64,000 bases of DNA from Lamellibrachia satsuma. Lineage: Eukaryota; Annelida; Polychaeta; Sabellida; Siboglinidae. The stretch is taken from positions 6,417,536 through 6,481,535 of the forward strand of contig BSQZ01000018.1 of assembly GCA_033239005.1 (NCBI GenBank). Reading direction: 5' to 3'. Numbering within the stretch: the first letter of the stretch is position 1; every line of letters starts with the position of its first letter. The position numbers and the translations under genes are program-made. Shown in pieces: positions 13,301 through 24,689 of the stretch. The notes beneath the pieces were generated by a model that was given only the letters and a program-made list of their open reading frames with translations, had not been told where the DNA came from and searched no databases.

Positions 13301-14640
13301 TAAACTGATGGAATCTTGTGTGAAGGATGCAATGTTAAAACATTTATTAGAAAACAATTTAAATATCCCAGACCAACATGGTTTTACAAAGGGTCGTTCT
13401 TGCCTAACAAATTTGTTAGAAACTTTTGAAAGTTGTACAGAAGATGTGGATCAGGGACATAGTGTTGATGTTATTTTGTTGGATTGTCAAAAAGCATTTG
13501 ACAAAGTCCCAAAAAAAGAGGGTATTGCAGAAACTATCTGCCTATGGAATACGAGGTAAAGTTTTAGAATGGATAGCTGATTTTCTATCAGATAGAATTA
13601 TGGTAAGAAGTGAATATTCTGAATGGTTTGATATCATTAGTGGTGTTCAGCAAGGATCAGTATTGGGACCTGTTCTCTTTTTAATTTATGTAAATGATAT
13701 ACCAGAGAGAGTAAATAGTACTGTTTGCTGACGATAGTAATAATAATGTTTGCTGACGACATCAACATATTCAGAACATTAAAAAACAGATATGACTGTG
13801 AAATCTTACAAGCTGATTTAGATAACTTAAGTGAGTGGAGTAATAGATGGTGCCTAACGTTCAACACTAGTAAATGTAAAAGGATGCACATAGGCAAAGA
13901 CAATCGAAACTTTGAGTACACCATGACAACCGAAAATAATAATATCGTTTTAGCAGAAACAGTTCAAGAGAGGGATCTAGGTGTCTGGATTTCAAATAAC
14001 TTGAAATAAGAGAAACAAGTTGTTGCAGCAATCCAACAAGCTATGGTGGTTTTGCGTTCTGTAAAGAGAGCATTTGTTCACTTTGACAGAGAAATGTTCA
14101 ACGTTGTTTATAACACATATATTAGACCACATCTAGAACATTTCGTACAGGCGTGGTCACCTTTACATATGAGGAAAGATTAACACAATTAAAACTTTAT
14201 AGACTTGATGAACGGAGATTACGAGGAGATTTAATTGAAACTTATAAGTTGTTAACCGGGAAAGAGAACATAGGCCGAGATCAGTTTTTTAACATTAATC
14301 TAAATAACCTCAGAGGCCACAGTAAAAAAATAAACAAACAACAATGTATGAACCGATTTTTCAGTCAATGGGTGGTGGATCTATGGAATTCCTCTCCCAA
14401 CGATCTTAAGTCTCAAGTGGTTATACTCCAAACAGCCCAAACTTGGGCTAACGCAGGAGTTTGTGGTGGATTGTGCGCATGCGCTGTTGTGGTACATACA
14501 ACTAAAAGACTAGTATCTTTAATGTTGCTGAAAGGGTTTATCTGATAATTTTATTTATTTTATGTATAGGTTGTTAGATGAAAATTTGTAATAGGTTGGT
14601 AATGTGTATGGATACTGTCGCTGCCTTGCCACATGCACAC
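10395..14640 (+). mobile_element. Degenerate CR1-like non-LTR retrotransposon (LINE)
   Basis: Remnants of both ORFs lie in order. 10429-11244 is an ORF1: a coiled-coil (heptad-like TVESTVENMSKSLNKTE) followed by NNVILYNVPE, typical of LINE ORF1 RNA-binding proteins, with a stop at 10929. 11270-11850 is an endonuclease (GCIYR, YGDFNFPDINW). Reverse transcriptase fragments follow the nested insertion: GPDGIHL near 13110, [21 protein letters not shown] with a frameshift at about 13520, QQGSVLGPVLFLIYVNDIP, FADDINIF at 13750. The C-terminal RRLRGDLIETYKLL domain is at 14200. Many stops and frameshifts mark it as long dead. A CR1-clade assignment rests on the C-terminal domain pattern. Confidence 0.85.
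12560..13022 (-). mobile_element. 5'-truncated CR1-like LINE nested antisense in the older LINE
   Basis: The minus strand encodes the last ~117 residues of a CR1-type ORF2 ([47 protein letters not shown]) followed by a 3' UTR ending in a short tail repeat (AAATCTTGTT)n. The same C-terminus and tail occur in the elements at 40565-43055 and 52335-54922. It interrupts the host LINE between its endonuclease-linker and reverse transcriptase. Flanks gaaaacagagtt and gaaaacaaggtt may be an eroded target-site duplication (10 of 12). Confidence 0.85.
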
Positions 14641-14999
14641 ATAGACAGTCTCCATAAGGTCTAGTACCCCTAGCCCCCGTCCAACTAGCCCCCGGGGGCT
14701 ACTGGCACTAACGGGGGGCTAGTGGCACTACTTATCATTTTGCCAAAGCCAACTGGCTGTTCCATTCAGTGTTCTATCCCACCTTAACTTTAGGGGTGAA
14801 CAAAATTAGGTACCTGATTTTAAATAAGAAAATAGTCATATATCTGGTGTATATTCAAGGAATGTCAGACTTTTTTGATTGGAGGAAAACCGTAAAAACC
14901 CTCTTTTATTTGTCATACACAGATACAGGTAACCGTTCGTTCATGTCCTGTCGAAGTAGTAATTGACGTCTCGTACACGGGGTACATCCGGTGCTATGT

Positions 15000-16564
15000 T
15001 CTTGACATGGGCATGGGGACGAATGGCATCGCTAGTAGCATACGAAACCAATTCCTGTGGTCAGCGTTCTCTCTGTAGCTCACGGATAGTCCTATACCTT
15101 GGATTCTCCGCCACAGACACTGGGCGTAGTAGAAGTAGCACCCCTTGACAATCACTCCAGTGAACACGTATAGGCAGGCATTCATCAGACCTTTCTCGAA
15201 ATCCTGCATGATACGTTGGGGGCTGATGGTGAATCCCATTAATTCAGACTTTTCCTTCACCAAACTGAGGAAACAAATGTAGGTGTTCCCATCTTTGTTG
15301 GGAGCAGACCAAACACAAGTGGCAGCATCACTCCAAGAACGAGTGTAGGTGTTCCCATCTTTGTTGGGGAGCAGACCAAACACAAGTGGCAGCATCACTC
15401 CAAGAACGAATGTAGGTGTTCCCATCTTTGTTGGGAGCAGATCAAACACAAGTGGCAGCATCACTCCAAGAACGAATGTAGGTGTTGCCATCTTTGTTGG
15501 GGAGCAGACCAAACACAAGTGGCAGCATCACTCCAAGAACGAATGTCGGTGTTGCCATCTTTGTTGGGGAGCAGACCAAACACAAGTGGCAGCATCACTC
15601 CAAGAACGAATGTAGGTGTTGCCATCTTTGTTGGGGAGCAGACCAAACACAAGTGGCAGCATCACTCCAAGAACGAATGTAGGTGTTGCCATCTTTGTTG
15701 GGGAGCAGACCACACACAAGTGGCAGCATCACTCCAAGAACGAATGTAGGTGTTCCCATCTTTGTTGGGAGCAGACCAAACACAAGTGGCAGCATCACTC
15801 CAAGAACGAATGTAGGTGTTGCCATCTTTGTTGGGGAGCAGACCAAACACAAGTGGCAGCATCACTCCAAGAACGAATGTAGGTGTTCCCATCTTTGTTG
15901 GGAGCAGACCAAACACAAGTGGCAGTATCACTACAAGAACGAATGCATGCAATGTGACTATTTGATAAAACAGCCTTGGTGCTGTTGCAAACGTCCCATC
16001 CATGTGATAGGTATTAGCATTCGCTAGTGCATGTTGAGCGGAGTTGGATGCAAACGCTATTATCTTGTCGGCTCCATCGCCATCCTCGCCAAGCAGGAAC
16101 CGATCTCCTTGAACCGTAGTTGTCCACTGGCCATCCAGGTCAATGTCACCTCTTGTGGATGGCATTAGGGGGAAGCGTTTCCTCCGTTCACGGTACAGTG
16201 ATGACTTGACACGCTGGTAATGAGGCAGAGCAGATGCTGTCTCACCTGGTGAAGCCATCGCAGTCGAACTTTGTTGAAGCAGTTTCACTTTTTCCTGATC
16301 GTAAATCACCTGCATTGAAGTCGTTTCATCCCTGGCTGGCTTCCTCATGTTTCCTCTCAACTGTCTCGCTTGTACGTCACCAGGGTTGGGTTGGCGATTG
16401 TGGCTATCTTCTGCTTTCACCACAGTTCCACCACAAATGCCTTACACTTCACACTTTTCCTCTTGCTACATGTGAACTTCATGCCATTTGTCAACGCTTT
16501 CGATTTATGATTGGTAGAACTGTTCAAAACAGCAACAAAACCTTCGATGAACTCAACACTAGCA
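15000..16564 (-). pseudogene. FLYWCH/MULE transposase, disrupted by an internal minisatellite
   Basis: Reading on the minus strand from an ATG near 16570: an N-terminal FLYWCH-like zinc finger remnant (MKFTCSKRKSVKCKAFVVEL), a frameshift at about 16430, then HNRQPNPGDVQ, a linker, and the start of the MULE catalytic domain YHMDGTFATAPRLFYQIVT near 15990-16010, whose Asp is the first catalytic residue. Immediately after LHAF, the segment that should read as one PLVFGLLPNKDGNTY is repeated about ten times. After the array the protein resumes (CFLSLVKEKSELMGFTISPQ, then MQDFEKGLMNA) to about 15000. The domain order is as in intact MULE transposases; the array and frameshifts make it non-functional. 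Confidence 0.82.
15270..15945. repeat. 66/67-bp minisatellite inside the MULE transposase
   Basis: About ten head-to-tail units, near identical, differ by one G (TTGTTGGGAGC is a 66-bp unit; TTGTTGGGGAGC is 67). On the minus strand each unit encodes FVLGVMLPLVFGLLP followed by NKDGNTY or TKMGTPT depending on frame. That matches the transposase segment following the DGTF motif, so the array was made by repeating host ORF sequence. Confidence 0.95.
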
Positions 16565-16926
16565 GCCATGTTTCACGTGTCATTCCGAACTCAAATATAA
16601 AATTCAACATGAAACTCAGGCCAGCTAGGGCAGAGCAGCTCAACATATCCTTTCCTTATTGGCTAGAAATGTGTGAATTGAAAGGCACAGAACACCACAA
16701 ATCCACAATCAATAGTTTATTCAGTTGAAAGGGCAATAATTTCAATAGCTACAATTAGAAATATCTAGAAAGACGGGGTGTGTTAAATCAACAGCATACT
16801 GACTGGAGGGCTAGTGGCACTCAATTCTCACACTTCGGGGGGCTACTGGCACACAATTTTCACACCTCGTGGGGGGCTGCTGGGACGGGGGCTAGAGACA
16901 CGGGGGCTACTTGGATGACACCCTCC

Positions 16927-17435
16927 ATACCCACACCATGGATAAGTTTACGCTGAGCACTGTGTTTTAAAGGCAGTTTAGGTGAGGAGGTGTGGTGAAA
17001 GGTAGTTCCGTGATAGCTTCTTGAAATGATTTTGGTTTTTTATGCTGGTAATTTTTGGTGGAATCATATTCCATATGCGAATGGCTCGGGGATAAAATGA
17101 AAAGACCATTGCATTTATACGACACCTGGGGGCTACGTAATGTCCACGGGTTCGAGAGCGGGTTAGCAGGCCTGGGGGGGGGTGATCTCAATAATGTTAT
17201 TTAGAATTTTGTAGAAGGTTGTGGCTTGTTTAATAATACGTCTTCGTTCAAGGGTTGGCAATCCAAAGGCAGTAATTAGATCTGTTGGATTTGTGTTCCG
17301 TCTGTAATAATTTATAACAAATCCGGCAGCAGAGTGTTGTACTCTTTCAAGGCTTTTAACTTGTGAAATAGTGTGAGGATTCCATATGGGTGACGATCGA
17401 GTATGGGCAAACTATAATAGGCGTATCTCTAGCCT
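16927..17435 (-). mobile_element. 3' fragment of a non-LTR retrotransposon
   Basis: Minus-strand translation gives a reverse-transcriptase C-terminal region: RVQHSAAGFVINYYRR, a TLERRRIIKQATTFYKILNN stretch, then RSRTRGHYVAP and RAIRIWNMIPPKI, with a G-run frameshift near 17180. No upstream RT motifs are present, so it is 5'-truncated at about 17435. It adjoins the right end of the MULE. Confidence 0.7.
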
Positions 17436-17452
17436 TGCAAATGTTCATTATT

Positions 17453-17520
17453 TGTAAATGTAAGTGTAAGTGTAAGTGTAAGTGTAAGTGTAAGTGTAAG
17501 TGTAAATGTAAATGTAAGTG
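17453..17520 (+). repeat. (TAAGTG)n microsatellite
   Basis: About eleven units of TAAGTG or TAAATG lie between the LINE tail and the PLAC8 upstream region. Confidence 0.95.
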
Positions 17521-17629
17521 CATGTTTCGCGCTTAAACGTGAAGCTAAGCAGTTAGCAGCGCCACCATGCGATAAGGTAGGATAACAGCCACAGGGGCTT
17601 CCTGGTGTGTTGCAGACGAATAACAAATT

Positions 17630-17697
17630 TGGACATAGGAAATTTTAGAAAATTCACATGATCTGACATAAGTGCATTTGAGCAGGGACATTGCCAT
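17630..17697 (+). promoter_or_regulatory. Conserved block upstream of the PLAC8 gene (function unknown)
   Basis: About 65 bp ending TGAGCAGGGACATTGC, repeated at 9490-9555 near the pseudogene. It could be promoter-proximal sequence carried along in the duplication or a fragment of a dispersed repeat. No known motif is recognised. Confidence 0.35.
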
Positions 17698-17902
17698 GCT
17701 CCCACTAACAAATATGCGCCGGCTGCGACGATAGTAAGATGATATCTGCAAACTCTACACCCCTCCGCCCGAAATGAATCAGTCCGTGAATTAATCAGCG
17801 GGCGTGGCAGCCGCTTTCTCGCATTCCTGTTGCTCTCTACGGCCAAGGCGGAGTAGTATTGATAGTTCTCGTCGTTTTCTGGATAACTTCTTGACGGACA
17901 CC

Positions 17903-18226
17903 ATGGCGGATTGGCAGCACGGTCTATGTAGTTGCTTCGACAACTGTTTGGTGTGCATCATCACATATATCGCGCCATGTTATACGGCCGGCAAGAATGC
18001 AGAGGCGGTAGGTGAGAGCTGTCTTATGTGTGGCCTCGTTACGTTCGTACCACTCCTAAACATATTTTGCCAAGCTCAAATCCGATCGAAGATCCGGGAA
18101 CAGAAGAACATCGAGGGAGGGATGATCGGCGACTTGCTAGTGCACTGCTGCTGTCCGTGCTGTGCCTTATCGCAAGAGGCCCAAGAGGTGAATGCATTAG
18201 GCGGACAGAGCATCGACCGGCAGTAG
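17903..18226 (+). CDS. PLAC8/cornifelin-family cysteine-rich protein
   Basis: The 107-residue intronless ORF starts MADWQHGLCSC. I chose the ATG at 17903 because the inactive copy at 10130 has the same start context (ggacaccATGGCG). PLAC8 features are visible: GLCSCFDNC near residue 7, IAPCYTAGKNAEAVGESC at about 23-40, a short hydrophobic stretch CGLVTFVPLLNIFC at 43-56, then RSKIREQKNIEGGMIGDLL and the signature cysteine block HCCCPCCALSQEAQEV at about 83-98. Family members are about 100-150 residues, so this is full length. PLAC8 proteins are small membrane-associated or secreted cysteine-rich proteins with varied roles; I infer no specific function. Absence of introns could mean a retrogene or family habit. 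Confidence 0.85.
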   Translation: MADWQHGLCSCFDNCLVCIITYIAPCYTAGKNAEAVGESCLMCGLVTFVPLLNIFCQAQIRSKIREQKNIEGGMIGDLLVHCCCPCCALSQEAQEVNALGGQSIDRQ

Positions 18227-18299
18227 ACGCAGAGCCCGCGCGGACGGAGAAACTAGCGGTACACACCCATGCATTGATGATGTAGGCTACAGTAAGCAC

Positions 18300-21200
18300 G
18301 AATCCCGACGCAAGCACAGCTTTTTATGAAATATGGGGAATGACGCGTGTACATTCGAACGGCAGTTCAGACGTCTACCAATGTCAGGTGAGATCGTTTA
18401 CGAGTCCTACTCGCCGCCTGTTGTGCATGCACATGCAAGTGTAAGGACAGTCACCTATTGACGACAGAACTGCCAGCTTGAATGTCGGCGCAGTCAGACT
18501 CGCATCGCAGCATAAATCATTGGTATCTCTATGTAGCCGTATCAACGCAGATGCTTCGACATAGCATACGTTACGCCGTTGACGACTCCGCGCACGAATC
18601 AATTACTGTGGAACTATAAACTAACGCATGGCTCTCCAAATTGCGGCGGTGTATGCCACGTTGAGCAATGTTTTATTTCCCCCCGAACATATGCGTTCAC
18701 ATCACTTAAATACGACTGAATGCGAAGGCATCACCCGTCACGAATGTAACCAGAACTGTTTTACATCAACTGAACTGTGTGCCGGACGAAAACGTCGCAC
18801 CGAATGAGGGGAGTGGCCGACAGAAACTCGGCACCGAGCGATACGGCTACGAAAGCTTCCCTAGTCGGTGGCGTCTCTCCCTGGAATACCCTTGGACGCC
18901 AGCCGCGCGCTATCCCTGGCGTAGCCGCGCTGGGAACAGTTGCGACCTATCTCAGCCGGCTGCCGGCGAATTACTCGTGTGCGAGCGAGTCTACGCTTTG
19001 GCTGTGGGCGGAACCACGGCTTCGTCTTGTCGGTATAACGAGTGACCGACTTTGTAACGAGGCCAGGCCGACAACCGGTTTGCGATTGACGCGCACCACT
19101 CTGTGGCTGGCCGTTGTTGTTTCCGGCCGTGAGAGATGGTGGCGGTCGACGGCGCGCTGAACAAACAATCTGTTCCTGTTATACCTATTTTGTCGCCGAC
19201 ATTCACATTGTGTTCAAGAGTGTTTCAAGTTTATGCATGGCGCGTTTTGAAATTTTGATCAGATGTTATACATCGCTTTGCTTAGTTAACACATGTTTTA
19301 TATAACAAAACAATGCAATATGTATCATACGCTTTTAACAGCATTTGCTGTATATACAGATGTGGTCTGGTAAGCACTTAGATCGTGTAGTAGAAATGGT
19401 CTATACTTATTGTGTATTCGTTTCACGTTTTGTACGAGTTTCTAACTTATAGTTGCAGAAGTTTCAAACAAATGAATATTCAACTTAAAAAAATGGCAGG
19501 CGTATTTCAAGGGAAATGAGACGAAAATATGTTATGAAGTGGCGTTCTTTTCTTCAAAATATCGTTTTTGATCTGTCATTCTTTCGTTCAGTTGATTTGA
19601 GTAGCACATTACTTGATACAATTCGGTGTAAACATACTGTGTTGTTTCGGGCCGTAATCCGTGTCCCTTGTCGGACCTGTAGGCCGTGTTGAAATCCACC
19701 CCCGCCACCGAGAGTCGTGATAGCGTAATAGCCTCCGGCTTTCTCCAAACGTGACTGAGCACCTGTCAGATGTATTTACAATAAACTCGGGGGCGATTGA
19801 CGTGTAGCTTGAGGGTGACAGGACGGTTAGTGTCTGTAGCGACATTCATTGCTCCGGAAGCTAGGCTGTTAATAAATGCAAACGTAAGATACGCTGTTGC
19901 TGTGTCGAAGTTACAATAGTGCCACTCCCCTGACGGTAGTGCCACTCCCCTGACGGATACGGCTGGGCTGCCACTCGACCGCTTTTTAAGTGTGGTGACT
20001 ATCGTACTGATTAACGTAACAGTGTTTGAAAGCTTGAGACGGATGTAGCCAGTATGCCTACATTCTTTGCATTCAGGGTAAATGTTTACCCGCGGTAACA
20101 AGGGTACAAACGTAGATTAGCAATATTGGACGAACTATTCTAGAGTGTATGTAACAGGCGACTTACTTTGTCCGGTCACATCCGAGACTTCTCCCGTTAT
20201 CGAAGTTTGTGAAAAATCGATCTATTTTCGTACAAGATTAGTTGCACAGTATAACTTGTTTATATTGTATGTGTATTTTATAACATACACACACTGGCAT
20301 TTATTAACATCAACGTGATGTTCCTGGATAAATACTACAATGCAAAGTGTATTTTGCTTGGTTGCCTGCTATTTTAGCATAAATACTATTTTAATACAGA
20401 CAAAACTGCTTACGGGTAACGTACGATGTCTAGATTGTGTGACGTATGTACACATCTCGCCTGTTGCCACATAGCATGTTACTATATATTTTATTACTTC
20501 ACAGAAATGCGTAATTATATATTTTATACCCCATGCAAGCTATTCGGTGTATTGTTGCTAATGCTTATTGTGAAATAAACCGGGTGTATGCATCGTTCAC
20601 GACGAGTTACTGTCAATGAGCCCATTACCCGTGTCACTGCCCCGCAACGGCTTGCCCTCGGCTCGTCATGTGACGTCGTGGCATACTGAACGCCCCACGC
20701 CCAGTAAGGGTATGCACCCTGCACGTGTGTGCAAATAAACTTTCAGTTGCGATGCAGATCGGCACCGATAGCAAGTAACAGAAGATTTAAAACTGACACG
20801 CACTAACCTCGCTACATTATTTATTTTATTCCGTGACGTACCATCTGCATACTGTCACCAAGAAGCAGAAGCAATATGCTCCAAATAATTGATTATAAAT
20901 GAGTTTATCATCGCGCTACGTCGAATAATGTGGAAAACCAACCGCCTTGCTGTCTGTGCGAGTGACGTCATGTGATGTTACGATCGTATTTTTATATTTG
21001 TACATGATTGTTGTCAAGTAACGTTACTGATAAAGACATATAATAGTTTACATGTAAGCATGACAACAGACATGGAATACGTGTTTACTGAATTATAACA
21101 CGGCTCCAAATATCCTCGAAAAATGCGGCCTGGGTCCTTGTCTTTCCCTGGAAGAGCGAAAGGCGATCCCCTTGTCTAGACGTGACACCTCGCCTTCAGT

Positions 21201-21330
21201 CGTCAGACGCGCCAGTAAATCAGGCTGCCGGATGGAGATGTGCGTAGACAGGATACGTGAAACAGCCCCGTACGTGTGTGGTTAGACTATTCCTGAGACA
21301 TCCGTGTCTTGTTTTCCGCGGACTTTATCC
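18300..21330. other. No gene recognised
   Basis: Roughly 3 kb without a convincing ORF. 18770-19170 is clearly more GC-rich than its surroundings and open in more than one frame, but composition and lack of motifs do not support a protein. A 21-bp direct duplication (GTGCCACTCCCCTGACGG core) lies at 19918-19960. Confidence 0.6.
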
Positions 21331-21331
21331 C

Positions 21332-21810
21332 CACTCTATGGCTGGCCCACTCTATGGCTGGCCACTCTATGGCTGGCCCACTCTATGGCTGGCTCACTCT
21401 ATGTTTGGCACTCTATGGCTGGCCCACTCTATGGCTGGCCACTCTATGGCTGGCCCACTCTATGGCTGGCCACTCTATGGCTGGCCCACTCTATGTTTGG
21501 CACTCTATGGCTGGCCACTCTATGGCTGGCCCACTCTATGGCTGGCCCACTCTATGTTTGGCACTCTATGGCTGGCCCACTCTATGGCTGGCCCACTCTA
21601 TGGCTGGCCACTCTATGGCTGGCCCACTCTATGGCTGGCCCACTCTATGGCTGGCCCACTCTATGGCTGGCCACTCTATGGCTGGCCCACTCTATGGCTG
21701 GCCCACTCTATGGCTGGCCACTCTATGGCTGGCCCACTCTATGTTTGGCACTCTATGGCTGGCCCACTCTATGGCTGGCCACTCTAAGGCTGGCCACTCT
21801 ATGGCTGGCC
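21332..21810 (+). repeat. 14-17-bp minisatellite
   Basis: About 30 units of CACTCTATGGCTGGCC with or without an extra C, and a variant unit CACTCTATGTTTGG. The non-multiple-of-three units keep all three plus frames open, giving artefactual ORFs. Confidence 0.97.
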
Positions 21811-22684
21811 GTTTGGCCTCGATTAAAATGTTTCCGCTCGTCTCGCTTTAGAATACTTTAGAATACTTTCGCGAAAATGAAACCTTTTCTTGTATCCACT
21901 ACGACATGCTATCTCCTTAGTACAAATGTGTTATTTAATTAAATAATTAAATAGAAGTAGGTCCTTTACGTACACTTTTAGTAAACCGACTGCACACATT
22001 GCTTAAACTATTCGCACAAAAATTAAATGTTTACGACTGCAACGGTTAGGAAAATGGCCTTAGAATGTCAACACTAACCGGTGCATAACTCTCATTTTCC
22101 GGATCAGTGCAATCTACGTGCACAAAGACGGACGTCACCAAATTCGTTTCAAACGAATTTATTCGTATTCTGTGTTTATAGCACAGATAGAAATCGATGA
22201 CGTCCGTTGAATTCATCTGCGCCACAGACCTAGGGTTGGGGGGATCAATGCATTGCCAGTATGTCGTCATTGCCAGTATGCTGTCATTGAGATACATTCC
22301 ACGTCTTATGTAGTGTTTTAATCGCGCATCAACTCAATTAATAACACGTCTACGGAAGGCTAGTTTTTGGCCTCAGTATCTTTTTTCACATAAACTGCCA
22401 TCATTGACATGCTAATCTCCATTTTTATTAATCACATACATCCAGCTCTATTAAAATGCCTCCACGTGCGATGCCCGTCAATGTTTACAAAATACCCATG
22501 TATTCTTGAACCCACGTGGCCCATAGCAGAAACATTTCCCATAAAACAAATTCCTCCGCCTGTTAAACTCTAAAAAGGCACTATTTTACAGCCAATAGCT
22601 TCTACAAACAAACATGTGAGTATGCCTGCCCAGTTACACTTACGTCAGATCATATGCATTGCTTAATTTCACATATCACAATTT
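21811..22684. other. No gene recognised
   Basis: A/T-rich intergenic sequence with no domain-bearing ORF or repeat that I can name. Confidence 0.5.
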
Positions 22685-22799
22685 AGTACGCCCAGGGGCG
22701 TCCGCAGGAATTTTTCCAGGGAGGGGCAAAAAAAAGAAAAAAAAATTATGTATGCATGTATGTATGAATGTATGTATGTATGTATGTATGAATGAATGT

Positions 22800-22870
<71 letters not shown>

Positions 22871-23000
22871 TGTATGTATGTATGTATGTATGTATGTATG
22901 TATGTATGTATGTATGTATGTATGTATGTATGTATGTATGTATGTATGTATGTATGTATGTATGTATGTATGTATGTATGTATGTATGTATGTCTGTATG

Positions 23001-23083
<83 letters not shown>

Positions 23084-23106
23084 CAGCGGACGCCCATGAA
23101 TACGCC
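22685..23106. mobile_element. hAT-like MITE with 8-bp target duplication, filled by microsatellite
   Basis: The left end is CAGGGGCGTCCGC at 22693 and the right end GCGGACGCCCATG ends at 23098, forming imperfect terminal inverted repeats of the hAT CAGGGGCG type. Flanking 8-mers agtacgcc (22685-22692) and aatacgcc (23099-23106) match at 7 of 8, as expected for a hAT target-site duplication. The interior is now almost only (TATG)n and (TA)n. Confidence 0.75.
22747..23080 (+). repeat. Compound (TATG)n/(TA)n microsatellite
   Basis: A (TA)n run at 22804-22842, (TATG)n to about 23006, then (TA)n to 23080. It lies inside the MITE. Confidence 0.98.
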
Positions 23107-24680
23107 CTTCATTCGAAATAAGAAGCAGCACGTTCAACTGTGCTCTGACCATAGACATAAATAGAACACCCGTTAGTAAAAGTTAGAACACCAGTTAGTG
23201 TATGGGGGGGGGGGTGATTAATGATGTAACTACATGGCTCTGACCCAAATACAACCACTGGTTGACGACGAATGACGAAGCAGTCACGTGAATGACTGGA
23301 GAATGCAAAGGGAGCTGACTGTAGCTGGAAATAGAACGCTCGTGACTTCGCGCTTTCTAATTGTCATGCAGCTGTGACCATACCCAACACGTAATGCTGG
23401 GCGACCTCGCTTTGACCTATGACACGCACGAATTCGTATAGATATAGATCATGCATGATTAGCGCAACAGCAGGAAGCCTTATTGAAGCCTACAGCTGTC
23501 CCTCCCCCTCCCCCCTCCCTCCCTCCCCGTTTTCAAACAGCAGGCCTGTTGACTCGAGTCACAAGGGCTGACCCAAGTCGTCAAGATAGACGACTCGATA
23601 CTTGACCTGGAGTTCACTGACTTCAGACTTGCGAGTTTATGAACATCATCTGTTAAACGGTAATAACTAACGTTATTCGCACATAATGCTAACAACTTAC
23701 CAAGTGTACCATACGTACTCACCACTGATAAACGTTAGCATTAATCGTTAGAGTAAAGTATGCCCACCGATAACACGCAGTATGTCCTCGCGCGCAAATA
23801 GTTGCGTTGATTAGGAACATAATCCATCAATCAAAACTCTAAATAAACACTAGGCTTTTATCGAAAGAGGCCAACAAACAAACAAACAGGTGTGATCGCT
23901 CCAAAAGATAACGCACATCACATGACGAGTGAAGTTTTATATTCCGTGTGAATTGTGTGAAATGTAGGTTGGGAGGCGAAGGGATTAGTTTTATAAAAGG
24001 GTACGAATTGCAACCCCTATAATTGTTCGAGATGGTGGCGGAGTAGGTAGGCCTAATGCTCGGACCGCGTCTGATTGTTTGTGCCACGATTACGTTTACA
24101 CGGGGATGCACACCATAAATGTACTGTTTTTATATTACCTAAAACAAACGCCCTTGGTAGTTCGTGTTTACCAAATTTCACGATACACAACATCACAGAC
24201 ATCTCAGCCTTCGTACTTGATGCTGCCAGTCAATATCTCTCGAGAATGCGAGGTAATACTGGCAGTTATTAATTGACTGTGTAGGTTATTGCCCGAACAC
24301 GACGCAAACAGCCGATTAATAACGTCGTCGCTTTCCCGCCCGTATTGCTGCATGAGGCGTAGTCAGATTCCGTATTGACTGAGTTCAACCCGTATTGTGG
24401 CGAGTTCATCCCGTATTGGCAGAGTTCACCAAGAACATTCGATTATGACGTCAAACGCCATCACGCGTTTGCACAGATACGCGTTAGTTTCGACGCACGT
24501 CAAAATACATCGCGGGAATTTATAGTCAGCGGCAAACGCGTCACGCATGCGGCCATAAATTTTGAACGTTTAGTTTACCATGGCACATACCAGTAACAGA
24601 GAAAACGTGTGGAGTTAGCATTACATTTGGTATCGAGTTCGACCATTAGCGATGACAGGTATTAGCGTCAAAACGAAAAT
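23107..24680. other. No gene recognised
   Basis: No ORF with recognisable domains. 24365-24430 contains three or four short degenerate repeats of CCCGTATTG separated by GAGTTCA. Confidence 0.5.
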
Positions 24681-24689
24681 TGGTGAAAA

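Larger units (their letters stand above)
14660..16925 (-). mobile_element. MULE-type DNA transposon with GC-rich inverted ends
   Basis: The two ends share multiple TAGCCCCCG motifs in inverted orientation (14662-14731 and 16805-16918), including a perfect 16-bp palindrome TAGCCCCCGGGGGCTA at 14686-14701. Between them lies a minus-strand FLYWCH plus MULE transposase gene, broken by frameshifts and an internal minisatellite. The element sits directly after the dead LINE and is followed by a LINE tail. Confidence 0.75.

Noticed and set aside
18777..19206. GC-rich overlapping ORFs on both strands
   Set aside because: No domain, start context or splice support; the open frames can be explained by high GC and few stops.
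21257..21861. Three overlapping ~180-codon frames (GWPLYGWPT repeats)
   Set aside because: They are minisatellite readings; unit length is not a multiple of three so every frame opens.
22659..23164. Cys/Tyr/Met repeat proteins (CMYVCMYV and HTYIHTYI)
   Set aside because: They are translations of (TATG)n and (TA)n microsatellite.
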